Notes under the pieces: generated by a model
Told to the model about the DNA's origin: nothing
Seen by the model: only the letters and a program-made list of their open reading frames with translations
Databases searched by the model: none
In this document: positions 13,689 to 22,578 of the stretch, in pieces
Position numbering within the stretch: the first letter of the stretch is position 1
Layout of the letters: each line of letters opens with the position of its first letter
Origin: SIG452 sp045656345
GTDB lineage: Bacteria > Bacillota > Clostridia > UMGS1840
DNA: 39,422 bases
Direction: 5' to 3'
Assembly (NCBI GenBank): GCA_045656345.1
Contig: JAZOQZ010000160.1
Span: 1-39,422 of the forward strand
Made by a program: the position numbers and the translations under genes

Positions 13689-15923
13689 ATGACAACAATA
13701 AAAGCAAGAGCGCAAGACCAAGTGCTTTCCGCAACACTTCTTCCTAAATTGGCATGCAACAACCGAAAATCAGTCAGATTGCATGTTGATTTTGATTCGG
13801 CATGGGATGGATATGCCAAAAGCGCTTTGTTTAATACTTCAAATGACTCAACGGTTTATGCTGAAGTGCTTGATTCAAAAGGTGAATGCATTCTTCCGCA
13901 TGAAGTGCTTGCGGATGCAGGCTTTTTGTTTATAAGCATACAGGGCATAAATTCAAACACAAGCCAATTGAAGTCAACAACCTATATTCAATATAGAGTA
14001 TTGCCCGGAACACCGTCCTTGGTGGTTTCTGCCCCTTCTCCAAGTGTATATGAGCAGCTTGCTTCAAGGAATGCCGCACTGGCGGACGAAATATCAACGG
14101 AACGTGCAAGAATAAACAACCTTGCCAAGCTTCCAAATGGAAGCACCACCGGGGATGCGGAACTTGCTGACATTCGTGTGGGTGCGGATGGAAAGACATA
14201 TTCAAGTGCGGGTGAAGCGGTAAGGAAACAATATGATGCTATTTTCCATTATCCGTTCATAGTGCTGCATGGTTCTTCTTTGGTGAATTTTGACACAGTA
14301 AATAAAACGGTCAATGTTCCCACATTTCGTGCAATCGGAAAGAAAGGCTTTTTGGATATTGAGAACACAACATTGAATTTTGCAACTAACAATGGAATCA
14401 ATGTTGTATATTTTAAAGCTGGCGCATTGGGCATTTGTATTACAAGCGAAATAAAAACCGACATGCAACCCATATTTTCATTTAATTCAGTTTCAATAGG
14501 TGTTTTCGTTGGCTGCACATTGCCTGTCGCAAATTATTCGGTAGATGGCAAAACATTTTATGATTATAAAGAAGGCGTTTCAAGGCGTTTTTATGCTAAC
14601 GGTTTCTTGTCAATAAATAAAACCCCTGTTGCATTTGATACCGTAAACAAGACCGTCACAATTTATAAAGATTTTCGCCTTCAAGGTCGAAATCAATATC
14701 CAATCAATTCTTATGATGATATTACGCTATCTTGGGATATGACAGGAAGCGCAACAAATTATGTCTATTTAAGGAATGGAACAGATTTGGTGTGTAGCTC
14801 AATAGCCCCAACAGCTAACGATGTATATATCTTTGCATTTTTTAAGGGAAAATCCTACTTGGAAAATCGTAGTGGTTGCACCTTGGCTTCCAATCTATAC
14901 ACTGTGGATGGGCATGCTTTTGTTGAGGAAAAAACAATTGTCTTTGATGCTAACAGCAATGAATCAATCACAATAACAGAAAACACAAAGATTTACGGGA
15001 ATGGGCGCGAATTGAATCTTGGCACTGTTTTGACAGGAACAAGGGTGAATAACATTGTCACCGTGGATTACACCCCAGAAGAAGGCACACATTTTTATAA
15101 AACATTTGTGGAGCGCACAGAAGGCTTAATTGTTGAATCAAATCGTTCTTATTACAACGTGACAATTTGGGCTTTCAATGGCAATAAGTATGAAGCGGTC
15201 AGATTAACACCTTTCTTGACATTAGATGAAGTCATGGCAAATGATAATAGTTTCACTTATGTTGGTGGTGTTATCACAATCAATTCTGCAAATTACACAG
15301 ATTTTGTTTTGGCAAGTGAAACACAGTATGGCATTGCCGTGCTTGAAAATGTAAATGTAGAAATTCATGACTTAAAAATCTTGTTTGCCCGTGGTGATTG
15401 TATTGATGTAAATGCTGGGCATGTTCGTTTACACAATTGCGAATTCGGATATTCAACCACGGCAAATGGGCTTTCGGTGCAGAAGGCAGATTGCGATTCT
15501 TACGGTTGCAAAGCATATTACAACCGAAACGATGGCTTTAATTATCACAATGGCGGACATTCAACGGTAATTGAATGCGAGGGTTTCAACAACTTTGATG
15601 ATGGCATCTCACATCATGAAAATTGCACCTTTGAAATCAATGGTGGCATGTGGTGCAACAACGGAAAAGCAGGCATTGCCAGCCCAACTTATGGGGCAAA
15701 AGGGCGCATTTCCAATGCATTTTGCCAAAGCAATCATTATGGCATTTATGCCGATGCAGAGGACATGGAAAGTGAACCTATATTTATAAATGGTGTTGTT
15801 GTCAAAGATAACACGGCAGGCATACACAGCAACAATTATAATCTAAATGTATATAATTCAACAATAACGGGAAACGGCAAAGAGCATGTTGTAAATGGTT
15901 CTGGTGTTGTTAATGTTACATAA
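13689..15923 (+). CDS. BppU-like N-terminal domain plus parallel beta-helix: receptor-binding or fibre protein
   Basis: 744 residues. The N-terminal 130 residues (SVRLHVDFDSAWDGYAKSALF, VLDSKGECILPHEVLADAGF, YIQYRVLPGTPS) resemble the BppU/DUF2479-type adaptor that attaches fibres to phage particles. The middle is a repetitive beta region with two copies of a VSRRFYANGF / DTVNKTV-like unit. The last 200 residues are a right-handed beta-helix with short Cys/Asn/Gly turns (GHVRLHNCEFGYS, SVQKADCDSYGCKAYYN, FEINGGMWCNNGKAG), as in carbohydrate-binding or -cleaving tailspikes. ATG 13689 has AGAAAGG (13674-13680). Placement between MuF and scaffold, away from the tail genes, is odd. Host-surface binding is inferred. 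Confidence 0.75.
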   Translation: MTTIKARAQDQVLSATLLPKLACNNRKSVRLHVDFDSAWDGYAKSALFNTSNDSTVYAEVLDSKGECILPHEVLADAGFLFISIQGINSNTSQLKSTTYIQYRVLPGTPSLVVSAPSPSVYEQLASRNAALADEISTERARINNLAKLPNGSTTGDAELADIRVGADGKTYSSAGEAVRKQYDAIFHYPFIVLHGSSLVNFDTVNKTVNVPTFRAIGKKGFLDIENTTLNFATNNGINVVYFKAGALGICITSEIKTDMQPIFSFNSVSIGVFVGCTLPVANYSVDGKTFYDYKEGVSRRFYANGFLSINKTPVAFDTVNKTVTIYKDFRLQGRNQYPINSYDDITLSWDMTGSATNYVYLRNGTDLVCSSIAPTANDVYIFAFFKGKSYLENRSGCTLASNLYTVDGHAFVEEKTIVFDANSNESITITENTKIYGNGRELNLGTVLTGTRVNNIVTVDYTPEEGTHFYKTFVERTEGLIVESNRSYYNVTIWAFNGNKYEAVRLTPFLTLDEVMANDNSFTYVGGVITINSANYTDFVLASETQYGIAVLENVNVEIHDLKILFARGDCIDVNAGHVRLHNCEFGYSTTANGLSVQKADCDSYGCKAYYNRNDGFNYHNGGHSTVIECEGFNNFDDGISHHENCTFEINGGMWCNNGKAGIASPTYGAKGRISNAFCQSNHYGIYADAEDMESEPIFINGVVVKDNTAGIHSNNYNLNVYNSTITGNGKEHVVNGSGVVNVT

Positions 15924-15937
15924 GGGAAGGGGAACAC

Positions 15938-18217
15938 ATGAAACACATACACAGTGTATATGATACGGATTCGCATTTTTCGATTAGCCCAATAACAAGG
16001 GCCATCAAGAACGAATCTTCAAAGAAAACAACGGTCATGCAATATGACCACAATTCCGAGCGTTTCACCTTTGAAATGCCCCGTGAAATTGAGGGCCATG
16101 ACATGACACTTTGCAACAAGGTTGAATTGCATTATATCAACATAGCATCCGACCAAAGCGAGCAGTCAAAAGGTGTTTATGCGATTGACGATTTGCAGAC
16201 AAGCCCGGAAGATGAAAGTGTTGTGATTTGTTCATGGCTTATATCAAAGAAAGCAACGAAGTATGCCGGAACATTGAGCTTCAGGCTTCGTTTTGCCTGC
16301 ATAGATGAAAATGCAAAAGTCACCTATGCTTGGCACACGGAAATCTTCAAGAGTATTTCTGTTTCTAACGGAATTGATAATGCCGAAACTGTTCACGAAG
16401 AATATTCTGATATTCTTGAAGCGTGGAAAACCGAGATTCTTGAAGAACTCACAGACGAGATAAACGAAGACTTGTCAACCAAACAAGACAAACTTCCCGA
16501 AAACATCGGTAGCAGCTCACACAGAATGTGGGTTGCAACACCACAAAAGGTATTCTTTGAAAAAGACGGAATAAGTTATGCCGGATTTGAGATTAACCAA
16601 ACTAAATATGATGAGCTTATAGCAGATGAGGATACCAAGGATTCCGTTGTGGATTACAATGGTAAATATTATTTTATCAAACCTCAGTATCTAAAGAGAT
16701 TAAACACTCTTAACGGAAATCAAGGCGTTATCACATTTAGCAACTATAAGCAAAAAGCAAAAGAATTAGGCAAAACGGAAGAATGGGCGTTGGGGCAAGT
16801 AGTATCGCACGGTGAGCCTCACGATATGAGCATTGCTGTTCGCTTGTCCAGTGGTCAATTAGTTGCAGAGTCGGGAACACAGCCCTATGTTGTGGTTAAC
16901 AACAAACAACTTAACGAAAGACTTGAAGCTGAAGCTGAGAAAGTGTCAAAAGAGTTTAATAGAGTATCAGAGGAAATGTCTGATATGTTGTCAAAGCTAT
17001 GGAATTGTAAAAAAACCAATAATTTGATAGCTGACAAGGGCAGATGGTACACGATTGCCGAAAGCCATTATAGACATTATCCCGAAAGTTTCTTGAGAAT
17101 TTTAGTATCGTCTACGCCTAATCAACACGTAACTCAAATTGTGTGCAATGTTTCGGCACTTGAATATAATGCGGATTCAAGCTCGATAGGTATTATTACC
17201 TTGGATAATCGACACCGTGGAAATGCAATTACGAAGATGCGTATTGTAGCTAATACTTACGGTGTTGATAATGCCCATGGCGAAGAAGAGGGTGCGTTGC
17301 CTTTAGAATTACAAATATACGTTCCTCCTCTTACTCACGATGGCGAGGCTCTTCCTTTTTACATATCTGTTGAGGATATGGGCAAGGGTAGTTTGTATTC
17401 GTGGGATGTTGTAGAGCCTAAAGTGAGTGACGAACTAATAGCAACACGGCAAGTTGCGTGCTTGATAGACGATGTGAGTGAAGCTCCCATCTTGGGTAGA
17501 AACGTAGCCACAATTCCGTATGTTGATGCGGAGATTGAAGCAATAAAAGCAATGATAAAAGAGCCTCAGACAGAATACAAGTGGGTTGAGCTGATGGGCA
17601 TTTTAAATGAGTTAGATGAAGTTTCTCTTGCTTTAGTAACTAAAAATGCTACTAAATATAAAGCCGTAGGTTATCTATACGATATTGAAAGACAAGAAAT
17701 AAGCGATTCGGTATTCACATTTGGTGATTGGGATTTTATTCAATTTACTTTAGAAATAGAACTCGACAATATAGGTGGAGTAAATGGCAATGTTACAAAC
17801 ATCTCAATAGATGGTTTCCCGGAAGGATTTACATTGAATAATGTATCAGCTACGAGAGCTAATGTTTATTCACTTATTTATTATGATGAATACTTTGATT
17901 ATGAAGAAACTAATGAAGTTAACGAATATGATGTTGGCGTTGCTTTTGAATTTACGATTGATTTTACTGATGCAGATGGTAACGAGCATAGTGAAACGCA
18001 TTCAACACTTCTTCGAATGCACTATGGTATTCATTCCGCTGACGGTTGTCTTATGTCTATCAAAGCCTATATTCCTAAAAACTCAGAAACAGAGCAGTTT
18101 TTCACCGAAACAGCTTCAACTTACGATATGAGAACACAGTCTATTGATAGACGGCTTGCGGCTCTTATTGAAGAAGCAAGAGCGAGAAGAAAAAATAATT
18201 CAACAGAAGCAACTTAA
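15938..18217 (+). CDS. BppU/DUF2479-like baseplate or fibre protein, mosaic C-terminus
   Basis: 759 residues. The first 170 (VMQYDHNSERFTFEMPREIEG, VELHYINIAS, LSFRLRFACIDENAKVTYAWHTE) form a BppU-type domain found in baseplate upper proteins of clostridial phages. The remainder (from about 16440) has no recognised domain: a YYFI/ VVDYNGKYYF module, a short coiled coil (ERLEAEAEKVSKEFNRVSEEM), beta-rich stretches and a basic helical end (RRLAALIEEARARRKNN). From about residue 170 the codon style differs (more TTA, GTA, GAG and irregular codons), resembling the accessory block at 5.9-8.2 kb. Strong ribosome site GGGAAGGGG (15924-15932). A terminator follows at 18229. Confidence 0.7.
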   Translation: MKHIHSVYDTDSHFSISPITRAIKNESSKKTTVMQYDHNSERFTFEMPREIEGHDMTLCNKVELHYINIASDQSEQSKGVYAIDDLQTSPEDESVVICSWLISKKATKYAGTLSFRLRFACIDENAKVTYAWHTEIFKSISVSNGIDNAETVHEEYSDILEAWKTEILEELTDEINEDLSTKQDKLPENIGSSSHRMWVATPQKVFFEKDGISYAGFEINQTKYDELIADEDTKDSVVDYNGKYYFIKPQYLKRLNTLNGNQGVITFSNYKQKAKELGKTEEWALGQVVSHGEPHDMSIAVRLSSGQLVAESGTQPYVVVNNKQLNERLEAEAEKVSKEFNRVSEEMSDMLSKLWNCKKTNNLIADKGRWYTIAESHYRHYPESFLRILVSSTPNQHVTQIVCNVSALEYNADSSSIGIITLDNRHRGNAITKMRIVANTYGVDNAHGEEEGALPLELQIYVPPLTHDGEALPFYISVEDMGKGSLYSWDVVEPKVSDELIATRQVACLIDDVSEAPILGRNVATIPYVDAEIEAIKAMIKEPQTEYKWVELMGILNELDEVSLALVTKNATKYKAVGYLYDIERQEISDSVFTFGDWDFIQFTLEIELDNIGGVNGNVTNISIDGFPEGFTLNNVSATRANVYSLIYYDEYFDYEETNEVNEYDVGVAFEFTIDFTDADGNEHSETHSTLLRMHYGIHSADGCLMSIKAYIPKNSETEQFFTETASTYDMRTQSIDRRLAALIEEARARRKNNSTEAT

Positions 18218-18228
18218 TTAAATAATAA

Positions 18229-18255
18229 CGCACATCTTTCGGGGTGTGCGTTTTT
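18229..18255 (+). terminator. Terminator after the fibre genes
   Basis: CGCACA (18229-18234) pairs with TGTGCG (18245-18250), extendable by two pairs inside, then T5. With the pair at 13582-13659 it brackets the two fibre genes. Confidence 0.85.
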
Positions 18256-18383
18256 ATATGCCCTAAACCGCCGGGGCGCTTAAACAAAGGTGGTAACAAC
18301 AAAATTTGTCCTAAGCATGACATTTAAAAGGCTGTCGGCAGTGGTGACACCACATATAAAAACAAGGCCGAGGGGGAATTTAT
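18256..18383 (+). promoter_or_regulatory. Gene-free leader upstream of the scaffold gene
   Basis: 128 bases with no reading frame. GTGGT-GAC-ACCAC (18341-18353) is a perfect short hairpin; the ribosome site GAGGGGG (18370-18376) belongs to the scaffold gene. A promoter is expected here because a terminator lies just upstream and abundant capsid proteins lie downstream, but I see no convincing -35/-10 pair. Confidence 0.35.
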
Positions 18384-19019
18384 ATGGAATTTCTGAAAGA
18401 ATTATTCGGGGGAAAGCCTTTGACCTTTGATGAATTGGTTCAGGCTATCAATGCCCACAATGGAAACGAAGCCAACAAGGACAAGCAAATTAAGCTTGCA
18501 AACCTTGCCTTGGGTGAGTATGTCGGAAAAGGAAAGTATGATGCCGACCTTGAAAAGGTCAACAACCTTTTGACCACCAAGCAGGGTGAACTTGATGCCG
18601 CCAATATCCTTATTGGTGATTTGCGAAAAGGCACAAAAGGCAATGAAGAGCTTCAGGGGAAAATCACAAATTATGAATCTGTGGTTGTTCCAGAGCTTCA
18701 GAAGCAGCTTGCCGAAACAAAAGCAAATAGTGCTTTGAAAGTTGCACTTCTTTCCGCAAAGGCACTTGACATTGATTATTTGACATACAAGGTCAAAGAA
18801 AAAATGAAAGCAGAGGGCAAGACCCTTGAACTTGACGAAAACGAAAACATTAAAGGCTGGGATGACCTTCTTTCCGGGCTGAAAACACAATGCCCAAAGC
18901 AGTTTGAATCAGCTTCCGGCGGTGGAATTGACCCCAATCCACTTCCCGATGGTGACCCCGGCAACGTAGAACCGCAGACACTTGCGGATGCAATTCGTAT
19001 GGATTACGAAAACAAATAA
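18384..19019 (+). CDS. Phage scaffolding protein, GP20 family
   Basis: 211 residues, mostly helix. MEFLKELFGGKPLTFDELVQAI at the start, a coiled-coil middle (ADLEKVNNLLTTKQGELDAANI, ITNYESVVVPELQKQLAETK) and SALKVALLSAKALDIDYLTYK near the C-terminus match phage GP20-type scaffolds, which guide capsid assembly and are then lost. The end (SASGGGIDPNPLPDG) is flexible, followed by a short capsid-binding helix. It sits directly before the major capsid gene. Confidence 0.93.
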   Translation: MEFLKELFGGKPLTFDELVQAINAHNGNEANKDKQIKLANLALGEYVGKGKYDADLEKVNNLLTTKQGELDAANILIGDLRKGTKGNEELQGKITNYESVVVPELQKQLAETKANSALKVALLSAKALDIDYLTYKVKEKMKAEGKTLELDENENIKGWDDLLSGLKTQCPKQFESASGGGIDPNPLPDGDPGNVEPQTLADAIRMDYENK

Positions 19020-19048
19020 AAATTTATTAAAAGAAAGGTTGAATAATT

Positions 19049-20053
19049 ATGCCTATCACTTTAAACGAAATGAGAGTCGGAATGACCGACAAAATCGCAC
19101 AGAAGGTTGTTGACACCTTCATTCGCAAATCCGAGATTCTTGAACTTCTTCCCTTTGACAACTGTGTTGCGCCCAATGGCGGTGGAAGCACCCTTCTTTA
19201 CGGCTACACCCAGAAGAAACTTCCTTCCACTACCGCATTCCGTGCAATCAATTCCGAGTATGCTGCAAATCAGGCAAAAGTTGAAAAGAAGACCGTTGAA
19301 CTTAAGGTCTTTGGCGGTGCTTTTGAGATTGACCGTGTTATCAAGCAGGCAGAAGGCATGTTCAACAACATGGCATTCCAGCTTGAAGAGAAAATCGCAT
19401 CTGCCGTTGGCACTTTCCACAATGCAATGATTAACGGTGATGCTTCCGTTGATGCAAATGCATTTGATGGCCTTGACAAATTCCTTGTTGGTCAGTCCAC
19501 CGAATATGGCACAGATGCAGTCCTTGACCTTTCCACTATGGCAAAGCTCAAAGAGAATGCTGACATATTCTATGAAGCTCTTCTGAAGCTTATCAATGAC
19601 ACTGGCGCACAGGCTATCATGGTCAATGGTTCTATGAAGACCAAAATTCAGACCGTTGCCCGTGTTCTTGGCTACAAGACCGAGAGTGAAGAAGCATTTG
19701 GCAGAACCATCACCACCATTGACAAGGTAAGAATCATTGACCTTGGCAACGTTGTAACCCCTTCGGGCGAGGGTGATGAAGCTGTTGCAGTTGAAACCCC
19801 CATCATTGGCACGAAGGCAAGAGAGGTTGGCGGAGCTTCCAACACTGGCCTTACCGACATTTATGCCGTTAAGTTTGGTGTTGAAGATGGCTTCCATGGT
19901 GTAACCCTTACGGGTTCAAATGCAATTTCCCACTACCTTCCCGATTTCAAACAGCCCGGTGCAGTTAAGAAGGGTGAAGTTGAAATGGTTGCTTGTGTAG
20001 CTCTTAAAAATGTTAAGGCTGCAGGCGTTCTTCGTAACGTTAAAATTCTTTAA
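19049..20053 (+). CDS. Major capsid protein (HK97 fold)
   Basis: 334 residues. MPITLNEMRVGMTDKIAQKVVDTFIRKS, VELKVFGGAFEIDRVIKQAEG, and NAISHYLPDFKQPGAVKKGEVEMVACVAL match the SPP1/phage major capsid group. No N-terminal delta domain is present; the separate scaffold gene upstream fulfils that role. The codons are strongly optimised (few rare codons), as expected for the most abundant virion protein. Ribosome site GAAAGG (19033-19038) precedes ATG 19049. Confidence 0.95.
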   Translation: MPITLNEMRVGMTDKIAQKVVDTFIRKSEILELLPFDNCVAPNGGGSTLLYGYTQKKLPSTTAFRAINSEYAANQAKVEKKTVELKVFGGAFEIDRVIKQAEGMFNNMAFQLEEKIASAVGTFHNAMINGDASVDANAFDGLDKFLVGQSTEYGTDAVLDLSTMAKLKENADIFYEALLKLINDTGAQAIMVNGSMKTKIQTVARVLGYKTESEEAFGRTITTIDKVRIIDLGNVVTPSGEGDEAVAVETPIIGTKAREVGGASNTGLTDIYAVKFGVEDGFHGVTLTGSNAISHYLPDFKQPGAVKKGEVEMVACVALKNVKAAGVLRNVKIL

Positions 20054-20068
20054 TTCTGAAAGGATGAA

Positions 20069-20281
20069 ATGAATATGGCAAAGACAAAAACTAATGCCGG
20101 AAAGGTTTACATCGTTGAAACCCCCGTTAAGGGCTTTTGCGGTGTAGGTGCGGCGGGTGTTCAGTTTGCTTATGGCAAGGCTGAAGTCCGTGAAGGTTGG
20201 GTTGCTAACTGGTTCAAGGAGCATGGCTACAAGGTAACAGAAAAGCCCGCAGAGGTTGCGGAAACACCCAAGGAAGACTAA
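20069..20281 (+). CDS. Small protein downstream of the capsid gene
   Basis: 70 residues (68 if the second ATG, 20075, is used; GAAAGGA at 20057-20063 fits either). VETPVKGFCGVGAAGVQFAYGKAEVREGWVA then NWFKEHGYKVTEKP. The position between major capsid and the head-tail connector, plus shared codon use, suggests a minor head or decoration component. No family recognised. Ends 19 bases before the connector gene. Confidence 0.7.
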   Translation: MNMAKTKTNAGKVYIVETPVKGFCGVGAAGVQFAYGKAEVREGWVANWFKEHGYKVTEKPAEVAETPKED

Positions 20282-20300
20282 ACAAAGGCGGTGACCCCTG

Positions 20301-20825
20301 ATGATTATATCTATTGAACAGGCGAAGGCCTTGATTGATTTGGCTGAATGGAAAGATGAAAAGATTGAAATGAAGCTGAAGGCGGTTGAACAGACCATCA
20401 GGGCATACACCAACAATAATTTTCAGGTGCGCGGATATAGGGTTCAGGCATCAATCACAGATGGTGTCTTGGTGTCTGAAACACCTATTCCTTTTTCCAT
20501 CGGTGACACCATACAAATCAGTGAATCACGTTTTAATTGTGGTTTATATACGATTTTGGCAACAGAAGACAAAGCTTTCACGGTTAGTGAGGAATTAAAA
20601 GACGAAGATGCCGTTCTTGTGACCAAAGTTGTATATCCCGCAGATGTGATTGATTGTTGCGTGAATCTTCTTGAATGGTCAAAGAATTATGGTGGTAAGG
20701 TTGGAATCAAATCCGAAACCCTATCCCGGCATTCCGTGACCTATGAAGATAGTGCAACATTGTTCATGGGATTCCCCATTGGCATCTTGAATGGTTTGAA
20801 GCTATACAAGAAAGCGAGGTTTTAA
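20301..20825 (+). CDS. Head-tail connector protein (SPP1 gp15/HK97 gp6-like)
   Basis: 174 residues. ISIEQAKALIDLAEWKDEKI, KLKAVEQTIRAYTNNNFQVRG at the start and VIDCCVNLLEWSKNYGGKVGIKSETLSRHSVTYED near the end are typical of phage connectors that extend the portal channel after DNA filling. Helical core plus C-terminal arm. It lies in the usual place after capsid, before the stopper gene. Confidence 0.85.
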   Translation: MIISIEQAKALIDLAEWKDEKIEMKLKAVEQTIRAYTNNNFQVRGYRVQASITDGVLVSETPIPFSIGDTIQISESRFNCGLYTILATEDKAFTVSEELKDEDAVLVTKVVYPADVIDCCVNLLEWSKNYGGKVGIKSETLSRHSVTYEDSATLFMGFPIGILNGLKLYKKARF

Positions 20826-20828
20826 TCC

Positions 20829-21179
20829 ATGGCAAGAATAGGTGGCAACATTGATGGAATCATCCAAACCAACACCACTGAAATGAACGAAATTGGCGAA
20901 GCAGCAAAGATATGGACGAAAGCTTTCACTTTGCATGGTTGGTTGGGCTTGCAATCTGGTGATAGCAAATATGACAAATTCAATGCAAAAATCGAGGAAT
21001 CCACACATGTTTTTCTTTGTGACTATGATGCAAGGGCCTATGCTCTTGCAAGTCAAGACACAAGAATGATAATCAAGGGCTTCGTGTATGATGTTCTTCT
21101 GATTGACAATCCTGATGAAATGAATGAGCAACTTGAAATCTACCTTCGTAAAGTAGGTGCATGGGATGGCCAAAGTTGA
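20829..21179 (+). CDS. Head closure (stopper) protein
   Basis: 116 residues, beta-rich: ARIGGNIDGIIQTNTTEMNEIG ... YDARAYALASQDTRMIIKGFVYDVLLIDNPDEMNEQLEIYLRKV is typical of SPP1 gp16-type stoppers that seal the filled head. It overlaps the next gene, as commonly seen. Assigned by order and overall pattern (beta barrel with an N-terminal loop). Confidence 0.75.
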   Translation: MARIGGNIDGIIQTNTTEMNEIGEAAKIWTKAFTLHGWLGLQSGDSKYDKFNAKIEESTHVFLCDYDARAYALASQDTRMIIKGFVYDVLLIDNPDEMNEQLEIYLRKVGAWDGQS

Positions 21180-21585
21180 ATTTGAGGATAACACCATCAA
21201 ACTTCAAGCTGTTGTGGGTGAAAGAATCACTATTGCGCTTGAAGAAGCGGCGGGTGAACTTGAATCACAAGTCAAACGTAACACAAGGGTTGACACCGGG
21301 CAAACCAAGAACAGTTGGCAACATCATGTGAGAGGTTCAATGACGGACGGACAACATGTTGCCACTGTTGGTTCACCTTTAGAAAATGCCATTTGGGAAG
21401 AATTCGGCACTGGTGAATTTGCTTTGAATGGTGACGGTCGCAAGGGTGGTTGGAGCTATAAGGATGAAAAAGGTGTTTGGCATCATACAATGGGTAAAAA
21501 GCCAAGCAGGGCGCTTCATAATGCCGTGACCGCCAAGAAAACAAAGATAATTAAAATCATTTCCGATTCTCTAAAGGATTTGTGA
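21166..21585 (+). CDS. HK97 gp10-like tail-joining protein
   Basis: 139 residues. ELESQVKRNTRVDTGQTKNSWQHHV, ENAIWEEFGTGEFALNGDGRKGG and PSRALHNAVTAKKTKIIKIISDSL form the HK97-gp10 signature (R-VDTG-L-S, N-E-GT, P-R-L-A). It links head and tail. ATG 21166, behind AGTAGGTG (21152-21159), is used; the frame runs to 21157. Overlaps the stopper gene by 14 bases. Confidence 0.88.
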   Translation: MAKVEFEDNTIKLQAVVGERITIALEEAAGELESQVKRNTRVDTGQTKNSWQHHVRGSMTDGQHVATVGSPLENAIWEEFGTGEFALNGDGRKGGWSYKDEKGVWHHTMGKKPSRALHNAVTAKKTKIIKIISDSLKDL

Positions 21586-21589
21586 TGGT

Positions 21590-21961
21590 ATGGAAAAGCT
21601 GAAATTTATAAAAGAGCAGATGGCAAAAATCGGCATTCCCTATAACTTTGGGGAATGGTCATCTGACGTTAAATATCCCTTTTATGTTGGGGAAGTAACC
21701 GAAGAACCAATTACAACAGAAGATGGGCTTGAAGAATCCACGTTTATTGTGACTGGATTTCACCGGGGTGAGCGCATTGACCTTGAAAAAGACAAGCAGA
21801 AAATCAAGAAGCATTTTGACCCCATTTGTGGATTGGTGGGAGAAACAGAAAATGGCGCAATCATAGTGTATTACGAGGGCGCTTTTTATATTCCATCAGG
21901 TGAAGCAAGTCTTCTAAAAATACAAATCAATTTAAAAATCAAAGAATGGAAAGGGGCTTAA
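21590..21961 (+). CDS. Tail terminator/completion protein (SPP1 gp17-like)
   Basis: 123 residues. KLKFIKEQMAKIGIPYNFGEWSSDVKYPFYVGEVTEEP ... FIVTGFHRGERIDLEKDKQKIKKHF, with beta strands and one N-terminal helix, fits the tail-completion family that caps the tail tube at the head end. Assigned from order (after gp10-like, before the tail tube protein) and pattern. Confidence 0.75.
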   Translation: MEKLKFIKEQMAKIGIPYNFGEWSSDVKYPFYVGEVTEEPITTEDGLEESTFIVTGFHRGERIDLEKDKQKIKKHFDPICGLVGETENGAIIVYYEGAFYIPSGEASLLKIQINLKIKEWKGA

Positions 21962-21964
21962 ACT

Positions 21965-22543
21965 ATGGAAATAGGAAAGCACGGAATAACAACCACCACA
22001 CCCGAAGATATTCTCTTTGGTGCGGGTACTTACCACAAGAATTTCACGTGGAACAGTGAAGCACAGAAATGGGAAGGTGATTGTGTTGGCGCAACTTCGG
22101 GTGGTGGTAAACTTTCACTACAGGGCGAGTATGTCAACATTGAACTTGATGGCGCACATGTACTTGTTAAGGGCCTTACGATAAAACAGGGCGGTGCAGC
22201 ATCCATGGAAATTAACATGGCAGAATTGTCAGGTGATAATCTCAAAATGCTCACCAACTTCAAGAAGGCTGAAACAAGTGATGTTGCAGGCTATGACCTT
22301 TATATTGATAAAGCAGACCTTGAAGAAGGTGACTATGTTGAGAACTTTGCCTTTGTTGGTAAAACCGCAAAAGGCAAGAAAATCATCGTTATATTTGAAC
22401 ATGCGCTTTGCACAGAGGCATTTGAGCTTGAAGGCAAGAACAAGGAAAATGCGGTGCTGAAAGCAAAGCTTAATGCCTATGCGGAAAACGGCGGTGACCT
22501 TGACACACTTCCCGTCAAGATTTACTATCCTTCCGCAACCTAA
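21965..22543 (+). CDS. Major tail protein (tail tube)
   Basis: 192 residues. IGKHGITTTTPEDILFGAGTYHKNF, WEGDCVGATSGGGKLSLQGEY, VKGLTIKQGGAASMEINMAEL and YVENFAFVGKTAKGKKIIVIFEHALC form the beta-sandwich of siphovirus tube proteins. Strong codon optimisation and place before the tail chaperone genes agree. Polymerises into the tail tube along the tape measure. Confidence 0.88.
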   Translation: MEIGKHGITTTTPEDILFGAGTYHKNFTWNSEAQKWEGDCVGATSGGGKLSLQGEYVNIELDGAHVLVKGLTIKQGGAASMEINMAELSGDNLKMLTNFKKAETSDVAGYDLYIDKADLEEGDYVENFAFVGKTAKGKKIIVIFEHALCTEAFELEGKNKENAVLKAKLNAYAENGGDLDTLPVKIYYPSAT

Positions 22544-22578
22544 TTAACAACACATATAGAAAAGGAGTTTATTGAACA

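Noticed and set aside
19061..19897. Long 278-residue frame opposite the major capsid gene
   Set aside because: It is a shadow of the strongly biased codons of the capsid gene; no ribosome site and no family pattern.
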